Assembly (NCBI GenBank): GCA_002869565.1
Contig: PKUJ01000020.1
Coordinates: 23,046 to 87,045, forward strand
DNA: 64,000 nucleotides
DNA from: Arcobacter sp.
GTDB lineage: Bacteria; Campylobacterota; Campylobacteria; Campylobacterales; Arcobacteraceae
Direction of reading: 5' to 3'
How positions within the stretch are numbered: the stretch's first letter is position 1; the number at the start of each line of letters is the position of its first letter. The notes below the pieces were generated by a model that was not told the DNA's origin, ran no database searches, and worked only from the letters and a program-made list of their open reading frames with translations. Positions 15,941-24,173 of the stretch are shown in pieces. Made by a program: the position numbers and the translations under genes.

Positions 15941-17440
15941 CTATTTTAATTTCTTTATCTCTTCTGTAAGAGTTTTTACAATGCTTTGTAAAGGTGTTCC
16001 ATCTCCATGTTTTTTATCTAATGTTTCACTTGCATTTTTTGAAATAGTTTCTATTGCATTATCTAATAGTTTAATTAGTAATGATTGGTCTTCTTCTTTT
16101 AATCCATCAATTTGTTTTTTATAACTACTGTATGATTTAGCTAATGCTTCTTTATGTGCATATTCTTGTTCAAGTCTTTGATTTTCACTTCTTCTAGAAC
16201 TTGCAAAAATTGCTAACCAAATTAATGGTGCAATAATTGGTAATGTTTTAAAAAAGTGTTTTCCTATATCTTCTATACCTTTTATATTTTCTAATGAAAA
16301 ATAAGAAGTTAAAAACATTATAATTAACGATCCTATAAAAACACTATTCCAAATTATAATTGGAAATTTAAATTTCTCTCTTTCTACTTCATATGCTTTA
16401 GCTAAACCAGCTGATGTTGCATGTGGTAATAAGCTTTCTATTTGTTCAAATAAGTTTTTATTGTGTACTTGTTGTTCTCTTTCATAATTAGTTATTTCTC
16501 TTAATTTTTGTTCTAAAATTTCTTCATGATTTTTTTGTTGTTCAATCTCATATTTTGACAATTCTTCTAATCTTTGTTTTAAAGTTTCTTTATAAACTTT
16601 TTCTTGTTCTTTTTCAAATGTATCAAGAGTTATTAGTCGTTTTTCTAGCTCATCTTTTAATCCACCAATTCGTTCTTTATCCTCATTAAATGCCCCAAAA
16701 ATTTTCACATAAAATTTATCTAAGTTATCGACTTTAGTTGAAACTTCTATAATTTTATCATGCGCATCATTAGTGTCTTGTTCTATTTTTAATTTTGCTT
16801 TTTCTATTTTTTCTTTAGTTGTATTCTCAAATTCAATATCATTAAGTGAGTTATTATAAAAGTCTAATAATTTATTATATTTAGCTTCTGTATCTTCTAC
16901 CATAAAATTAATTTTTGATTTTATACTTTCTGTATCTTCTGTTCCTTCAATTAATTCTTCTTGTAGATTTCTAATACTTTTACTAGCGTTTATGGTATTT
17001 TCTAAGTTAATTTCAGAAAGAGCATCCTCAAGTGTTTCGTTATATTTTTTTAACATAGAATAAATACCTTGACCAGAAACTTTTGGTAAAAGTGTATGAA
17101 ATGTCTTTAATGTACTTAATCCATTATCAATATTATTATTTGCTCTTTGCAAATATGTAATATTATTGCTTGAAATGAAGTTAGTAACTTCACTTTGTGA
17201 GGTTGCTAGGTATTGATTTAGGTTATTTAAATTTCCAGTTAAATTTGTTATATTTATATCAGGATCAATTAATTTTAAATATTTATCAATATATTCAATA
17301 ACTTTTTTTAATCTTGAAATTTCAATTAACATATTTTCATCAGATATAGTATTAATTTCTATATCATTAATTCTATTTTGAAAATTCTCTAAAGTTAAGT
17401 GAACAGGGTGTGATTCATATGGTGAAATCCATCTTGACAT
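15941..17440 (-). CDS. Cassette-borne coiled-coil membrane protein of unknown function
   Basis: The 499-residue protein is mostly predicted coiled coil (about residues 120-340, rich in E, K, L, N and Q). Two membrane helices follow (FPIIIWNSVFIGSLIIMFLT and TLPIIAPLIWLAIFA), then a charged cytoplasmic tail. I see no catalytic motif. It is the only gene of integron cassette 1, with the cassette start 99 bases upstream and attC right behind its stop. The architecture resembles membrane effectors or sensors found among accessory genes, but this is an inference. An AAGGAAAATAA ribosome site precedes the ATG. Confidence 0.75.
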   Translation of the reverse strand: MSRWISPYESHPVHLTLENFQNRINDIEINTISDENMLIEISRLKKVIEYIDKYLKLIDPDINITNLTGNLNNLNQYLATSQSEVTNFISSNNITYLQRANNNIDNGLSTLKTFHTLLPKVSGQGIYSMLKKYNETLEDALSEINLENTINASKSIRNLQEELIEGTEDTESIKSKINFMVEDTEAKYNKLLDFYNNSLNDIEFENTTKEKIEKAKLKIEQDTNDAHDKIIEVSTKVDNLDKFYVKIFGAFNEDKERIGGLKDELEKRLITLDTFEKEQEKVYKETLKQRLEELSKYEIEQQKNHEEILEQKLREITNYEREQQVHNKNLFEQIESLLPHATSAGLAKAYEVEREKFKFPIIIWNSVFIGSLIIMFLTSYFSLENIKGIEDIGKHFFKTLPIIAPLIWLAIFASSRRSENQRLEQEYAHKEALAKSYSSYKKQIDGLKEEDQSLLIKLLDNAIETISKNASETLDKKHGDGTPLQSIVKTLTEEIKKLK

Positions 17441-17533
17441 TTATTTTCCTTATTACTAAATATTTATTTCAATAGTTTATTTTAATGTTGTCACATTTAT
17501 CGTCACAATTCAAAAAATTAATTTTACGGTGAT

Positions 17534-17540
17534 ACCTAAC
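17534..17540 (-). other. Entry core site of the cassette array (attI-like)
   Basis: GTTAGGT on the minus strand marks the first cassette boundary. It has no hairpin partner on the upstream side, as expected for an attI site rather than attC. A perfect 11-bp inverted pair, TGATAAGATAT (17605-17615) and ATATCTTATCA (17761-17771), lies upstream in the otherwise gene-free stretch 17541-17820. Confidence 0.55.
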
Positions 17541-17820
17541 TATTTATTAGTAATATATTATATATAAATAATATATAAATCACCTAATATCACTACATTT
17601 TTTATGATAAGATATTAAATTGCTATAAAGCCCTTATAAAAGGTATTTTTAATATTTATTTAAAATAATATATTACAATATGTAGTATTTTTATCCTAAC
17701 TTATATATTTGATATGATTTTTTAAATGATTTAATTGTTGAGATATTGGAAAATCATCTGATATCTTATCAAAATGTATTGATATCAAATAAAAAACTTA
17801 ATAGTTTAACAAAATGCTAA

Positions 17821-17880
17821 GTATATCAGGAGTTAGATATGGGTAAAAAAGAGATTGAAGAGTACTTAACCTATCTATTT
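17821..17880 (+). pseudogene. Integron integrase fragment (relic)
   Basis: About 19 codons on the plus strand read VYQELDMGKKEIEEYLTYL. They resemble the N-terminal DNA-binding domain of integron integrases, where MG-KE-EEFLTYL precedes an ALA or AV stretch. The match stops where the end of hipA begins. The direction (opposite to the cassettes) and the place (beyond the entry core site) are those of intI. The stretch is short, so another tyrosine recombinase is possible. Confidence 0.45.
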
Positions 17881-17886
17881 AAAAAT

Positions 17887-19170
17887 CTACCCCTCATACT
17901 CAAGACAATAATTTAAAATATTTCTAAGTCTAACAATTCTAGTCAAAATATCATCTTTATACTCATCAAAAAATATTCTTTTCTTCTTTGTATCTAAATC
18001 AGCTATCAAATTTTCATTTAAATTTTTCTCAATAACATTTGAAACTCTAGTAAACTCTTTTACAAATCCTCTTAAATTTATATTTAAGTTTTTACAAAAT
18101 TCTATAAAATCATATGATCCTAACTCTTCAAAAGAGAAGATATCATCTATAGCCATGGCTAAGTCAGTATCATATCTATATTTATAGACTGAAATATTTA
18201 CAATATCATAAAAAGGAGATAATTTCATAGAGTTTTTATTTATGACAAAAGATATATTTTTCCCATGTGCATCACTATTTCCTAAACATAAATTAGTACA
18301 TATCCAAGTTATAATCTCTTTTTTTGCAAGAATAGGAGAATCACATAGAGCTATAAGAGAAAATAGTTTTTTAAAAGATGCACCTTCTCTATAATTTTCT
18401 ACACTTTTAGCTTTTCCAAAACTTCTTTCATATTTTTGTATTACTGATAAATCTAAAGCTTGGCAAGCGTCAATTATATGTATTCTATTGATAGTTTGAC
18501 TATTTACTTCTTCTCTATCAAATCTTTTTACTAAAAGTACTTCTTGGTCTTTTATTTTGATAATATTAGCTTCTGCTGTATTTAGTCCAGTTTTAGATGC
18601 TAGTTTTAGGCTTAGGTATTCGTTTAGAACAATATTATCTTCATCTTTTTCAAACTTTAATATATGTGTTGAAGCTAAACTTCCTTCTCCAAAACCATAT
18701 TTGCCCTCTATTATAGAGATAGGAAGTTTATCTTGAACTCCTGCAATACTCAATCTTGGTTTTTCATCCCAAATAGAAATAGGTGTGTTTTTTCTTTCTT
18801 TGATCCTATTTGCTAGTTCTTCTTCACTAACTTCTCTAAAAAAAGTATTTATCTCTTCTTTTGTTTCATTAAAAGTTAATGCTCCTGTTGTTTCGTGTCC
18901 AATAGCTTTTATTAGACCAAAAATATTGTTTTTAGATATTTGAAAATTTATACTTAAAACTTCTCTTCCTATTCCTTCAGGAAGGAGGTTTTCTAAAAAT
19001 CTTTTTATTGTATTTGAATTGATTGTGTTATCAAATTTCATTTTTGGAGTTAATTCAAAACCTTTTTCTTTCCATGATGATGTATATTCAAAAGTAAAAA
19101 TATCATCTTTAATATTGTAATGAATTGTTCCAATAAGCTCTTTTTTGAAATATATGTTTAAATTACTCAT
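17887..19170 (-). CDS. hipA: HipA-family serine/threonine kinase toxin
   Basis: The 427-residue protein shows the HipA layout: an N-terminal HipA_N domain (FKKELIGTIHY...), the SIAGVQDKLPISI loop for ATP, then the kinase core with LGNSDAHGKNISF (catalytic D, near residue 300) and SPFYDIVN (metal-binding D). HipA toxins phosphorylate translation components such as a tRNA synthetase and cause dormancy. hipB lies two bases upstream. The catalytic residues are kept, so the kinase is probably active. It replaces the rest of a recombinase gene at its 3' end. Confidence 0.9.
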   Translation of the reverse strand: MSNLNIYFKKELIGTIHYNIKDDIFTFEYTSSWKEKGFELTPKMKFDNTINSNTIKRFLENLLPEGIGREVLSINFQISKNNIFGLIKAIGHETTGALTFNETKEEINTFFREVSEEELANRIKERKNTPISIWDEKPRLSIAGVQDKLPISIIEGKYGFGEGSLASTHILKFEKDEDNIVLNEYLSLKLASKTGLNTAEANIIKIKDQEVLLVKRFDREEVNSQTINRIHIIDACQALDLSVIQKYERSFGKAKSVENYREGASFKKLFSLIALCDSPILAKKEIITWICTNLCLGNSDAHGKNISFVINKNSMKLSPFYDIVNISVYKYRYDTDLAMAIDDIFSFEELGSYDFIEFCKNLNINLRGFVKEFTRVSNVIEKNLNENLIADLDTKKKRIFFDEYKDDILTRIVRLRNILNYCLEYEG

Positions 19171-19172
19171 CT

Positions 19173-19415
19173 TTATTCCACTATGAGTTTAAGACCAAAC
19201 ATTTTTGCAATATTAATAGCCGTTGAAAGTCTAGTGCCTTCAGCGCCGTTTTCAAGTTTGGTAAGTGTTCTTGCATTTATATTACAAAGAGTAGCTGCTT
19301 CTTCTATAGATAGACCTTGGCTAGTCCTTTTATATTTGATATGTTTTCCAAAATCTTTTATATCTATAATATTTACAGAGTTTGGTTTTTCAGATGTCTT
19401 TACAACTTTTGCCAT
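19173..19415 (-). CDS. hipB: HipB-like antitoxin, HTH Xre family
   Basis: The 80-residue protein has one Xre-type helix-turn-helix (IKYKRTSQGLSIEEAATLCN, then ARTLTKLENG). It is the likely antitoxin and autorepressor of hipA, which starts two bases later. Its short C-terminus ends in hydrophobic residues (LKLIVE), as in HipB proteins degraded by proteases. Boxes upstream of the gene fit autorepression. Confidence 0.88.
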   Translation of the reverse strand: MAKVVKTSEKPNSVNIIDIKDFGKHIKYKRTSQGLSIEEAATLCNINARTLTKLENGAEGTRLSTAINIAKMFGLKLIVE

Positions 19416-19427
19416 AATTTTTCCTAT

Positions 19428-19553
19428 AAAGTATACTTTTGTATAGTTTATAGCTTATAAACTTCAAAATTACTTAAAAAATATACTTTTATGCATTTAA
19501 TCTAGTAAAAACTAATATTTAACTTAAAAACTATATAAAAGTATATTTTATAG
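19428..19553. promoter_or_regulatory. hipBA operator boxes
   Basis: Three related boxes precede hipB: AAAGTATACTTTTGTATA (about 19428-19445), AAATATACTTTTATGC (19479-19494) and TATAAAAGTATATTTTATA (about 19533-19551). The common TATACTTTT element, in alternating orientation, fits cooperative HipB binding. Confidence 0.5.
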
Positions 19554-19629
19554 TTGTTTTTTATGAATGTATTTTTGAGTATCTTTTCCTAATTTAACGC
19601 TGTTACTCTTGAGCTTGTATTAAAATTGA

Positions 19630-20124
19630 CTAAATTATAACTTCGTTAAGTTGAGTTTCTCTAACTTTATCAATTTGAAAACATGCATTAGCAATTTTTC
19701 TAGCAGTCTCTTCTTTATATTTTTCTACAATTTTTTTGATAGTTTTCATCTCTTCTTTTTCAAATAGGCTTTCATCAAACTCTTCGTCCATTTTGATAAA
19801 TTCTAATTCTATGAATTTTTCTTTTGTAAGAATTTCAATATCAATATAATCTAATAGTTCTTGTATTAAAAAAAGTCTTTCATCTTCTTCATCCAGATCT
19901 TCCTGATTTGCGATGATATCAAAAACTTCTGATAGTATTGTAGGCTCAGGGTTTCTTTTATCTTTTATGTACTCATCACCAAATATTTTCGTATTGCAGT
20001 TTTCTAGGTGGTTAAAGTCCATTAGGAAAAGTAAGATTGATAGTTTTCTATCATTTAGGTGTAGAACTTTTTCATCTAGCATATATATTATAACATTGGC
20101 AACTTTTGTAATATCAAGTTTCAA
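19630..20124 (-). CDS. Panacea-domain (SocA/GepA-like) protein
   Basis: The 164-residue protein has the Panacea pattern: KVANVIIYML, then LNDRKLSILLFLMDFNHLE and a conserved aspartate-rich loop ending EPTILSEVFDII. Panacea proteins usually neutralise a toxin encoded next to them. No convincing toxin partner is adjacent, since hipBA is self-contained and the next gene is a metal exporter on the other strand. It may be an orphan antitoxin. Family call moderate. Confidence 0.65.
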   Translation of the reverse strand: MKLDITKVANVIIYMLDEKVLHLNDRKLSILLFLMDFNHLENCNTKIFGDEYIKDKRNPEPTILSEVFDIIANQEDLDEEDERLFLIQELLDYIDIEILTKEKFIELEFIKMDEEFDESLFEKEEMKTIKKIVEKYKEETARKIANACFQIDKVRETQLNEVII

Positions 20125-20279
20125 ATAAATTCCTTAATTGTAATTAGATTTGAATCATATATAAATCTTGGTTAAGTGTTGATTATAGTTAAAATATTAT
20201 AATACGAAAAAAGGAATAGATATAGCATATATCTATGTAAATATCTAAAATTAAAATTATAAAGTAGCAGGAAAATAGT

Positions 20280-21236
20280 ATGCATAGTTGTAATATAGGA
20301 TTAAATTCACATAAACCAAAAATTAAAAGTCATTCTCATAATCATCATCATGCTCATGATGATGAACACTCACATGAACATCATCACGATCATAGAACAC
20401 AAGACAAAAAAGTATTAAAGATTGCACTTATTATCACTTTTGTTACTATGATAGCCGAGTTTATTTTTGGATTTTTATCCAATTCTCTTGCTCTTATTTC
20501 TGATGCAATTCATATGTTTACACACTCTTTTGCATTGATTATTTCACTTATTGCAATTATAATTGCAAGTAAAAAAGCCCCTGTAGAAAAAACTTTTGGT
20601 TATTATAGGGTAGAAGTATTAGCCGCTTTTATAAATGGTATTACTATTGTTCTTTCAATTATTTGGATACTTTATGAAGCTGTTGAAAGATATTTTAATC
20701 CCTCTGAAATTGATTTAAAAACTGCAGGAATAGTAGCTCTTGTTGGTTTGATTGTAAACATTGTTACTGGTGTAATTTTGATGCAAGGAGATAAAGAGAA
20801 TATAAATCTAAAATCTGCTTTTATTCATATGTTAAGTGATGCTTTGTCTTCTGTAGCAATTATTATAGGCTATGTAGTAATTTATTATACTTCTTGGTAT
20901 TTTATTGATATTTTATTGGCAGTTTTAGTTGCTTTCGTAATTGGAAAGTGGGCATATTCAGTCTTAAAAGATTCCATAAATACTTTAATGGAAAGTTCTC
21001 CTGTTGATATAAAAGAGCTAAAAGAGTTTGTTCAAAATAAACATAAAATAGTTTTAGATATACACGATATTCATATTTGGGAAATAACTCAAGATATGCA
21101 TAATATGACTGCACACATTTTAATAGATAAAAAAGATATGAATGAGTATGAGAATATTTTACACGATATTAATCATACCTTAGAAGATAAATATTCTATA
21201 GTTCATACTACTTTGCAATTTGAATTTACAAAGTAG
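20280..21236 (+). CDS. Cation diffusion facilitator metal exporter (CzcD/ZitB-like)
   Basis: This inner-membrane protein of 318 residues has six predicted helices and a long histidine-rich N-terminus (HSHNHHHAHDDEHSHEHHH, residues 18-36) that binds metal. The transport-site residues appear in SDAIHMFTH (helix 2) and HMLSDALSS (helix 5). The C-terminal cytoplasmic domain contains DIHDIHIWEI, typical of the zinc-type CDF. It probably exports Zn, Co or Cd in exchange for protons. The ATG follows GCAGGAAAATAGT. No neighbour indicates specificity. Confidence 0.92.
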   Translation: MHSCNIGLNSHKPKIKSHSHNHHHAHDDEHSHEHHHDHRTQDKKVLKIALIITFVTMIAEFIFGFLSNSLALISDAIHMFTHSFALIISLIAIIIASKKAPVEKTFGYYRVEVLAAFINGITIVLSIIWILYEAVERYFNPSEIDLKTAGIVALVGLIVNIVTGVILMQGDKENINLKSAFIHMLSDALSSVAIIIGYVVIYYTSWYFIDILLAVLVAFVIGKWAYSVLKDSINTLMESSPVDIKELKEFVQNKHKIVLDIHDIHIWEITQDMHNMTAHILIDKKDMNEYENILHDINHTLEDKYSIVHTTLQFEFTK

Positions 21237-21350
21237 TTAGAAAAAAGAAATTATTTTAGTTTGCTTTTTATAAACTTTATTGACTTAAAACAAATGATTT
21301 TTTTTTAATTTATGTTATCGTCCATTTTTAAATAAAATTTGGAGTAAAAG

Positions 21351-21914
21351 ATGAATAAATTTTTAAAGCAATTTAAAAAAATAAATTCTGAACCAATGGA
21401 AAAAGCAAATATCTTCTGGTCATGGGTTGGCTCATTTTTAGGTATATTTTGTGTAGCATATATAAATTTTGATATTTTAAATGATACTGATTTAAGTTTA
21501 ATTGTTGGTTCTTTTGGCGCAAGTGCTGTATTAATTTATGGGGCTATTAACTCTCCTTTAGCACAGCCAAGAAATCTTATTGGAGGACATATCTTATCTG
21601 CGATTGTAGGAGTGAGTTCTTTTAAATTATTTGGAGATTATATTTGGTTTTGTCCTGCTTTTGCTGTAGCAACATCAATATTAGTTATGCAATTAACATT
21701 GACTTTACATCCTCCTGGTGGTGCAACAGCACTAATTGCTGTAATTGGAAGTGAAGAAATACATAGTTTGGGATTTCTATATGTACTTATTCCAATAGCT
21801 ACAGGGGCATTTATTTTATTTCTCATAGCTTTTTTAATTAATAATATTTCAAAAGATAGAGAATACCCCCACGGATATAAAAAATTTAATCAAAAATGGT
21901 TTAGTGATGATTAA
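21351..21914 (+). CDS. HPP family membrane protein
   Basis: The 187-residue protein has about five membrane helices and the HPP motif within TLTLHPPGGATALIAV (near residue 122), plus SPLAQPRNLIGGH (near residue 65), both hallmarks of the HPP family. Some members transport nitrite; most are not studied. A good AATTTGGAGTAAAAG ribosome site precedes the ATG. It ends two bases before the convergent regulator gene. Confidence 0.85.
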   Translation: MNKFLKQFKKINSEPMEKANIFWSWVGSFLGIFCVAYINFDILNDTDLSLIVGSFGASAVLIYGAINSPLAQPRNLIGGHILSAIVGVSSFKLFGDYIWFCPAFAVATSILVMQLTLTLHPPGGATALIAVIGSEEIHSLGFLYVLIPIATGAFILFLIAFLINNISKDREYPHGYKKFNQKWFSDD

Positions 21915-21915
21915 A

Positions 21916-22581
21916 TCATATTGATATTAATGCCTTTTCATTAAACTTATAAGTTTTATGAGCAGTTTTTATCAAAATCTCTTTTTCAGATAACTCTTTA
22001 AAAAGTTTGATAAGAGTTGGTTTAGATATGGAAATTTCAGCCATTATTTCACTATAAGAAGCAATTAGGTTATTTTTATTATCTAAGTTTCCAATTATAT
22101 ATTTTATAACTTCTACTTGTTTACTATCTGTTATAGCTGATATTGTTTTAATTACATTAGAGTGTTTTTGTAATTCTTGAGCTTGAATAATTGGATATAA
22201 AACATCATGAAGCGTATTCAGAAGTTCTTTAATATTTATAGGTTTTATAATATAGTTTTCTACTTTTAATTTGATTGCATCAAGTAAGTATTTTGTATCT
22301 GTATGTGCTGTTGTTAAGATAGTAGGAATATCTAAATCTTTTTCCTCTTTTATATTTCTTAAAAAATCTATTCCATTTTCATTTTCTAACAAAATATCAG
22401 AAATTATTACATCAATTTTCTCTTTTTCTAAAATTTCTAAAGCTTCTTTTGAAGTATTTACTGCATAAACTTTTGCAACAAAATCATCCAAAATATCTTT
22501 TGTATGGGTTAATAAAGACTTATCATCTTCTAAATACAAAATATTAAAACTATTTAATATATTTAAATTTCTTTCAATCAT
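21916..22581 (-). CDS. Response regulator with C-terminal winged helix
   Basis: The 221-residue protein has an N-terminal receiver: acidic pocket EDDK (near residue 18), phosphoacceptor in DVIISDILLENENG (near residue 60), TTAHTD and the lysine in IIKPINI. The C-terminal part (about 145-215) looks like a MarR- or Crp-type winged helix (IMAEISISKPTLIKLFKELSEK), not OmpR or LuxR. It overlaps the kinase gene by four bases and ends the sensory operon. It is a candidate regulator of the nearby formate dehydrogenase genes. Confidence 0.85.
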   Translation of the reverse strand: MIERNLNILNSFNILYLEDDKSLLTHTKDILDDFVAKVYAVNTSKEALEILEKEKIDVIISDILLENENGIDFLRNIKEEKDLDIPTILTTAHTDTKYLLDAIKLKVENYIIKPINIKELLNTLHDVLYPIIQAQELQKHSNVIKTISAITDSKQVEVIKYIIGNLDNKNNLIASYSEIMAEISISKPTLIKLFKELSEKEILIKTAHKTYKFNEKALISI

Positions 22582-24173
22582 TTTTTTCCTTCTTCTAGTG
22601 GTAAATCAATTATAAATAGTGCACAGTTTTCTAAGTTTACTCTATCTATTCTATTTAAAACATTCTTACATTTTATAATACCATTCATATGTTTTTCAAC
22701 AATTTGCTTAGACATGTACAATCCTATACCTGTTCCAGCACTTTTATATTTCGTTGTATAATATGGTTCAAATATTTGAGGGAGTATGTCTTCATCTATT
22801 CCTCCACCATTATCATAGATATTTATTCGTGCATTGTTATTATACTTTTTAATAACTATTTTTACCAATTTATTTTCTTCTTTATCTTTTAGTGCATCTT
22901 TTGAGTTGGAAAGTATATTTAATATAACATGAGATAATTCATTATAAAAACCGTATATTTTTATGTCATCAATTATTATAAAATTAATTATAATATTCTC
23001 TTTTTCAAGTAGATATTTTGATAATTCAATGGAATGTTCAACACAATCTTTAACACTAAATAAGGTTTTATCTTTGTTTGGACTAAAAAAGTTTTGAAAA
23101 TCGTTTAAAGTACTTGACATATTTTCTGCAAGTAAAATTGCATCTTCTGTTTTTTGTTCAACAAATTCAAAAGTTAATTTACCTAGTTCCATTTTAGTTT
23201 GAAAAGATTGGATAATCATCAATAAAGAACCTAATGGTTGTCTCCATTGATGTGCTATATTTCCAAGCATTTCCCCCAAACTTGCTAGTTTTGATTGCTG
23301 AAACATAATCAAATCTTTTTTCCTTGAATTCAAAACTTGTAGTTTAATCTTGTTTTCTAAGGATTCATTTAATTCAATAAGTTCTTTGGTTTTTTCATTA
23401 ACTGCGTCTTCAAGATTTACATGTAGTTTGCTAAAGTGATTAATTACAATTATGGATAAAACTATAGAAAAAAGAAATACAAAAACAATCGAAATATTTA
23501 AAATAGTAGTTAATACACTGAAAACTCTTTGTGTCTCCCTTTTTTCAGTTATTGCTAAATTTAAGTCATAGTTAGTTAGATTTGTTAGATATATATTCAC
23601 TGAGTTGATTTCAAAATAGATATTTTTTATCAAGACTAATGATTCTTCAAATTTCTTTCTTTCTAAAAGTTTTACAATTTTATTAATGTTTCTATGTATT
23701 TGTTCAACTTTTTTATTAATATTTGAAATAATACTTTTTTGTAAAATATTATCTTCTGTATTTTCTTCAATACGAAAAAAGCTATTTATTAGTTTTGATG
23801 CATATGATTTTTTAAACTCTTCACTTACTAAAAGTTTTTTATAGTTATTCCAATCTTTATTTATAAGTTGTTGACCCAAAGTGATAATGTCTTTTGCCTG
23901 TTTAATGGAAATATTTTCTTGTTGTATATCATAAAAAGTATCATAAATATTGATTTTATAAGTATCTTTTATATTTTCAAGTTGAATGATTGGTTTCGTT
24001 CTTTTTTCAAATAAGAGATCAAAATCATTTTTAAGCGTATATATTGAAATTTGAGATAAGAATATAATTATAATCATTCCTCCTGTAATAATAAATAAAA
24101 GAAATGAAGTTTTATAAGAAAAAGGAAGGTTATTTAAGTATGAATATACTTTTTTAAGTCTATTTCTTTTCAT
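22578..24173 (-). CDS. Membrane sensor histidine kinase
   Basis: The 531-residue kinase has two membrane helices (about 22-45 and 220-245) that frame a periplasmic helical domain, then a coiled coil, the phosphoacceptor box GNIAHQWRQPLGSL (near residue 305) and the ATPase with N box (HVILNILSNSKDAL), G1 (NGGGID after YD) and G2 (GTGIGLYMSK). The HQWRQPL form is typical of Campylobacterota kinases. It sits between a binding-protein gene and a response regulator gene with small overlaps, so the binding protein probably presents the signal. Confidence 0.93.
   Translation of the reverse strand: MKRNRLKKVYSYLNNLPFSYKTSFLLFIITGGMIIIIFLSQISIYTLKNDFDLLFEKRTKPIIQLENIKDTYKINIYDTFYDIQQENISIKQAKDIITLGQQLINKDWNNYKKLLVSEEFKKSYASKLINSFFRIEENTEDNILQKSIISNINKKVEQIHRNINKIVKLLERKKFEESLVLIKNIYFEINSVNIYLTNLTNYDLNLAITEKRETQRVFSVLTTILNISIVFVFLFSIVLSIIVINHFSKLHVNLEDAVNEKTKELIELNESLENKIKLQVLNSRKKDLIMFQQSKLASLGEMLGNIAHQWRQPLGSLLMIIQSFQTKMELGKLTFEFVEQKTEDAILLAENMSSTLNDFQNFFSPNKDKTLFSVKDCVEHSIELSKYLLEKENIIINFIIIDDIKIYGFYNELSHVILNILSNSKDALKDKEENKLVKIVIKKYNNNARINIYDNGGGIDEDILPQIFEPYYTTKYKSAGTGIGLYMSKQIVEKHMNGIIKCKNVLNRIDRVNLENCALFIIDLPLEEGKK

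Larger units (their letters stand above)
13306..17540 (-). mobile_element. Integron cassette array without functional integrase
   Basis: Three cassettes lie head to tail on the minus strand: 17539-15793 (one gene), 15792-15612 (no gene) and 15611-13306 (PIN-domain pseudogene). In an integron, each cassette starts with TTRRRY that complements the first core of its own attC. All three do so over seven of seven bases: GTTAGGT/ACCTAAC, GTTGTTC/GAACAAC and GTTAGTC/GACTAAC. This is hard to explain by chance. No complete integrase gene is within the window. Confidence 0.8.
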
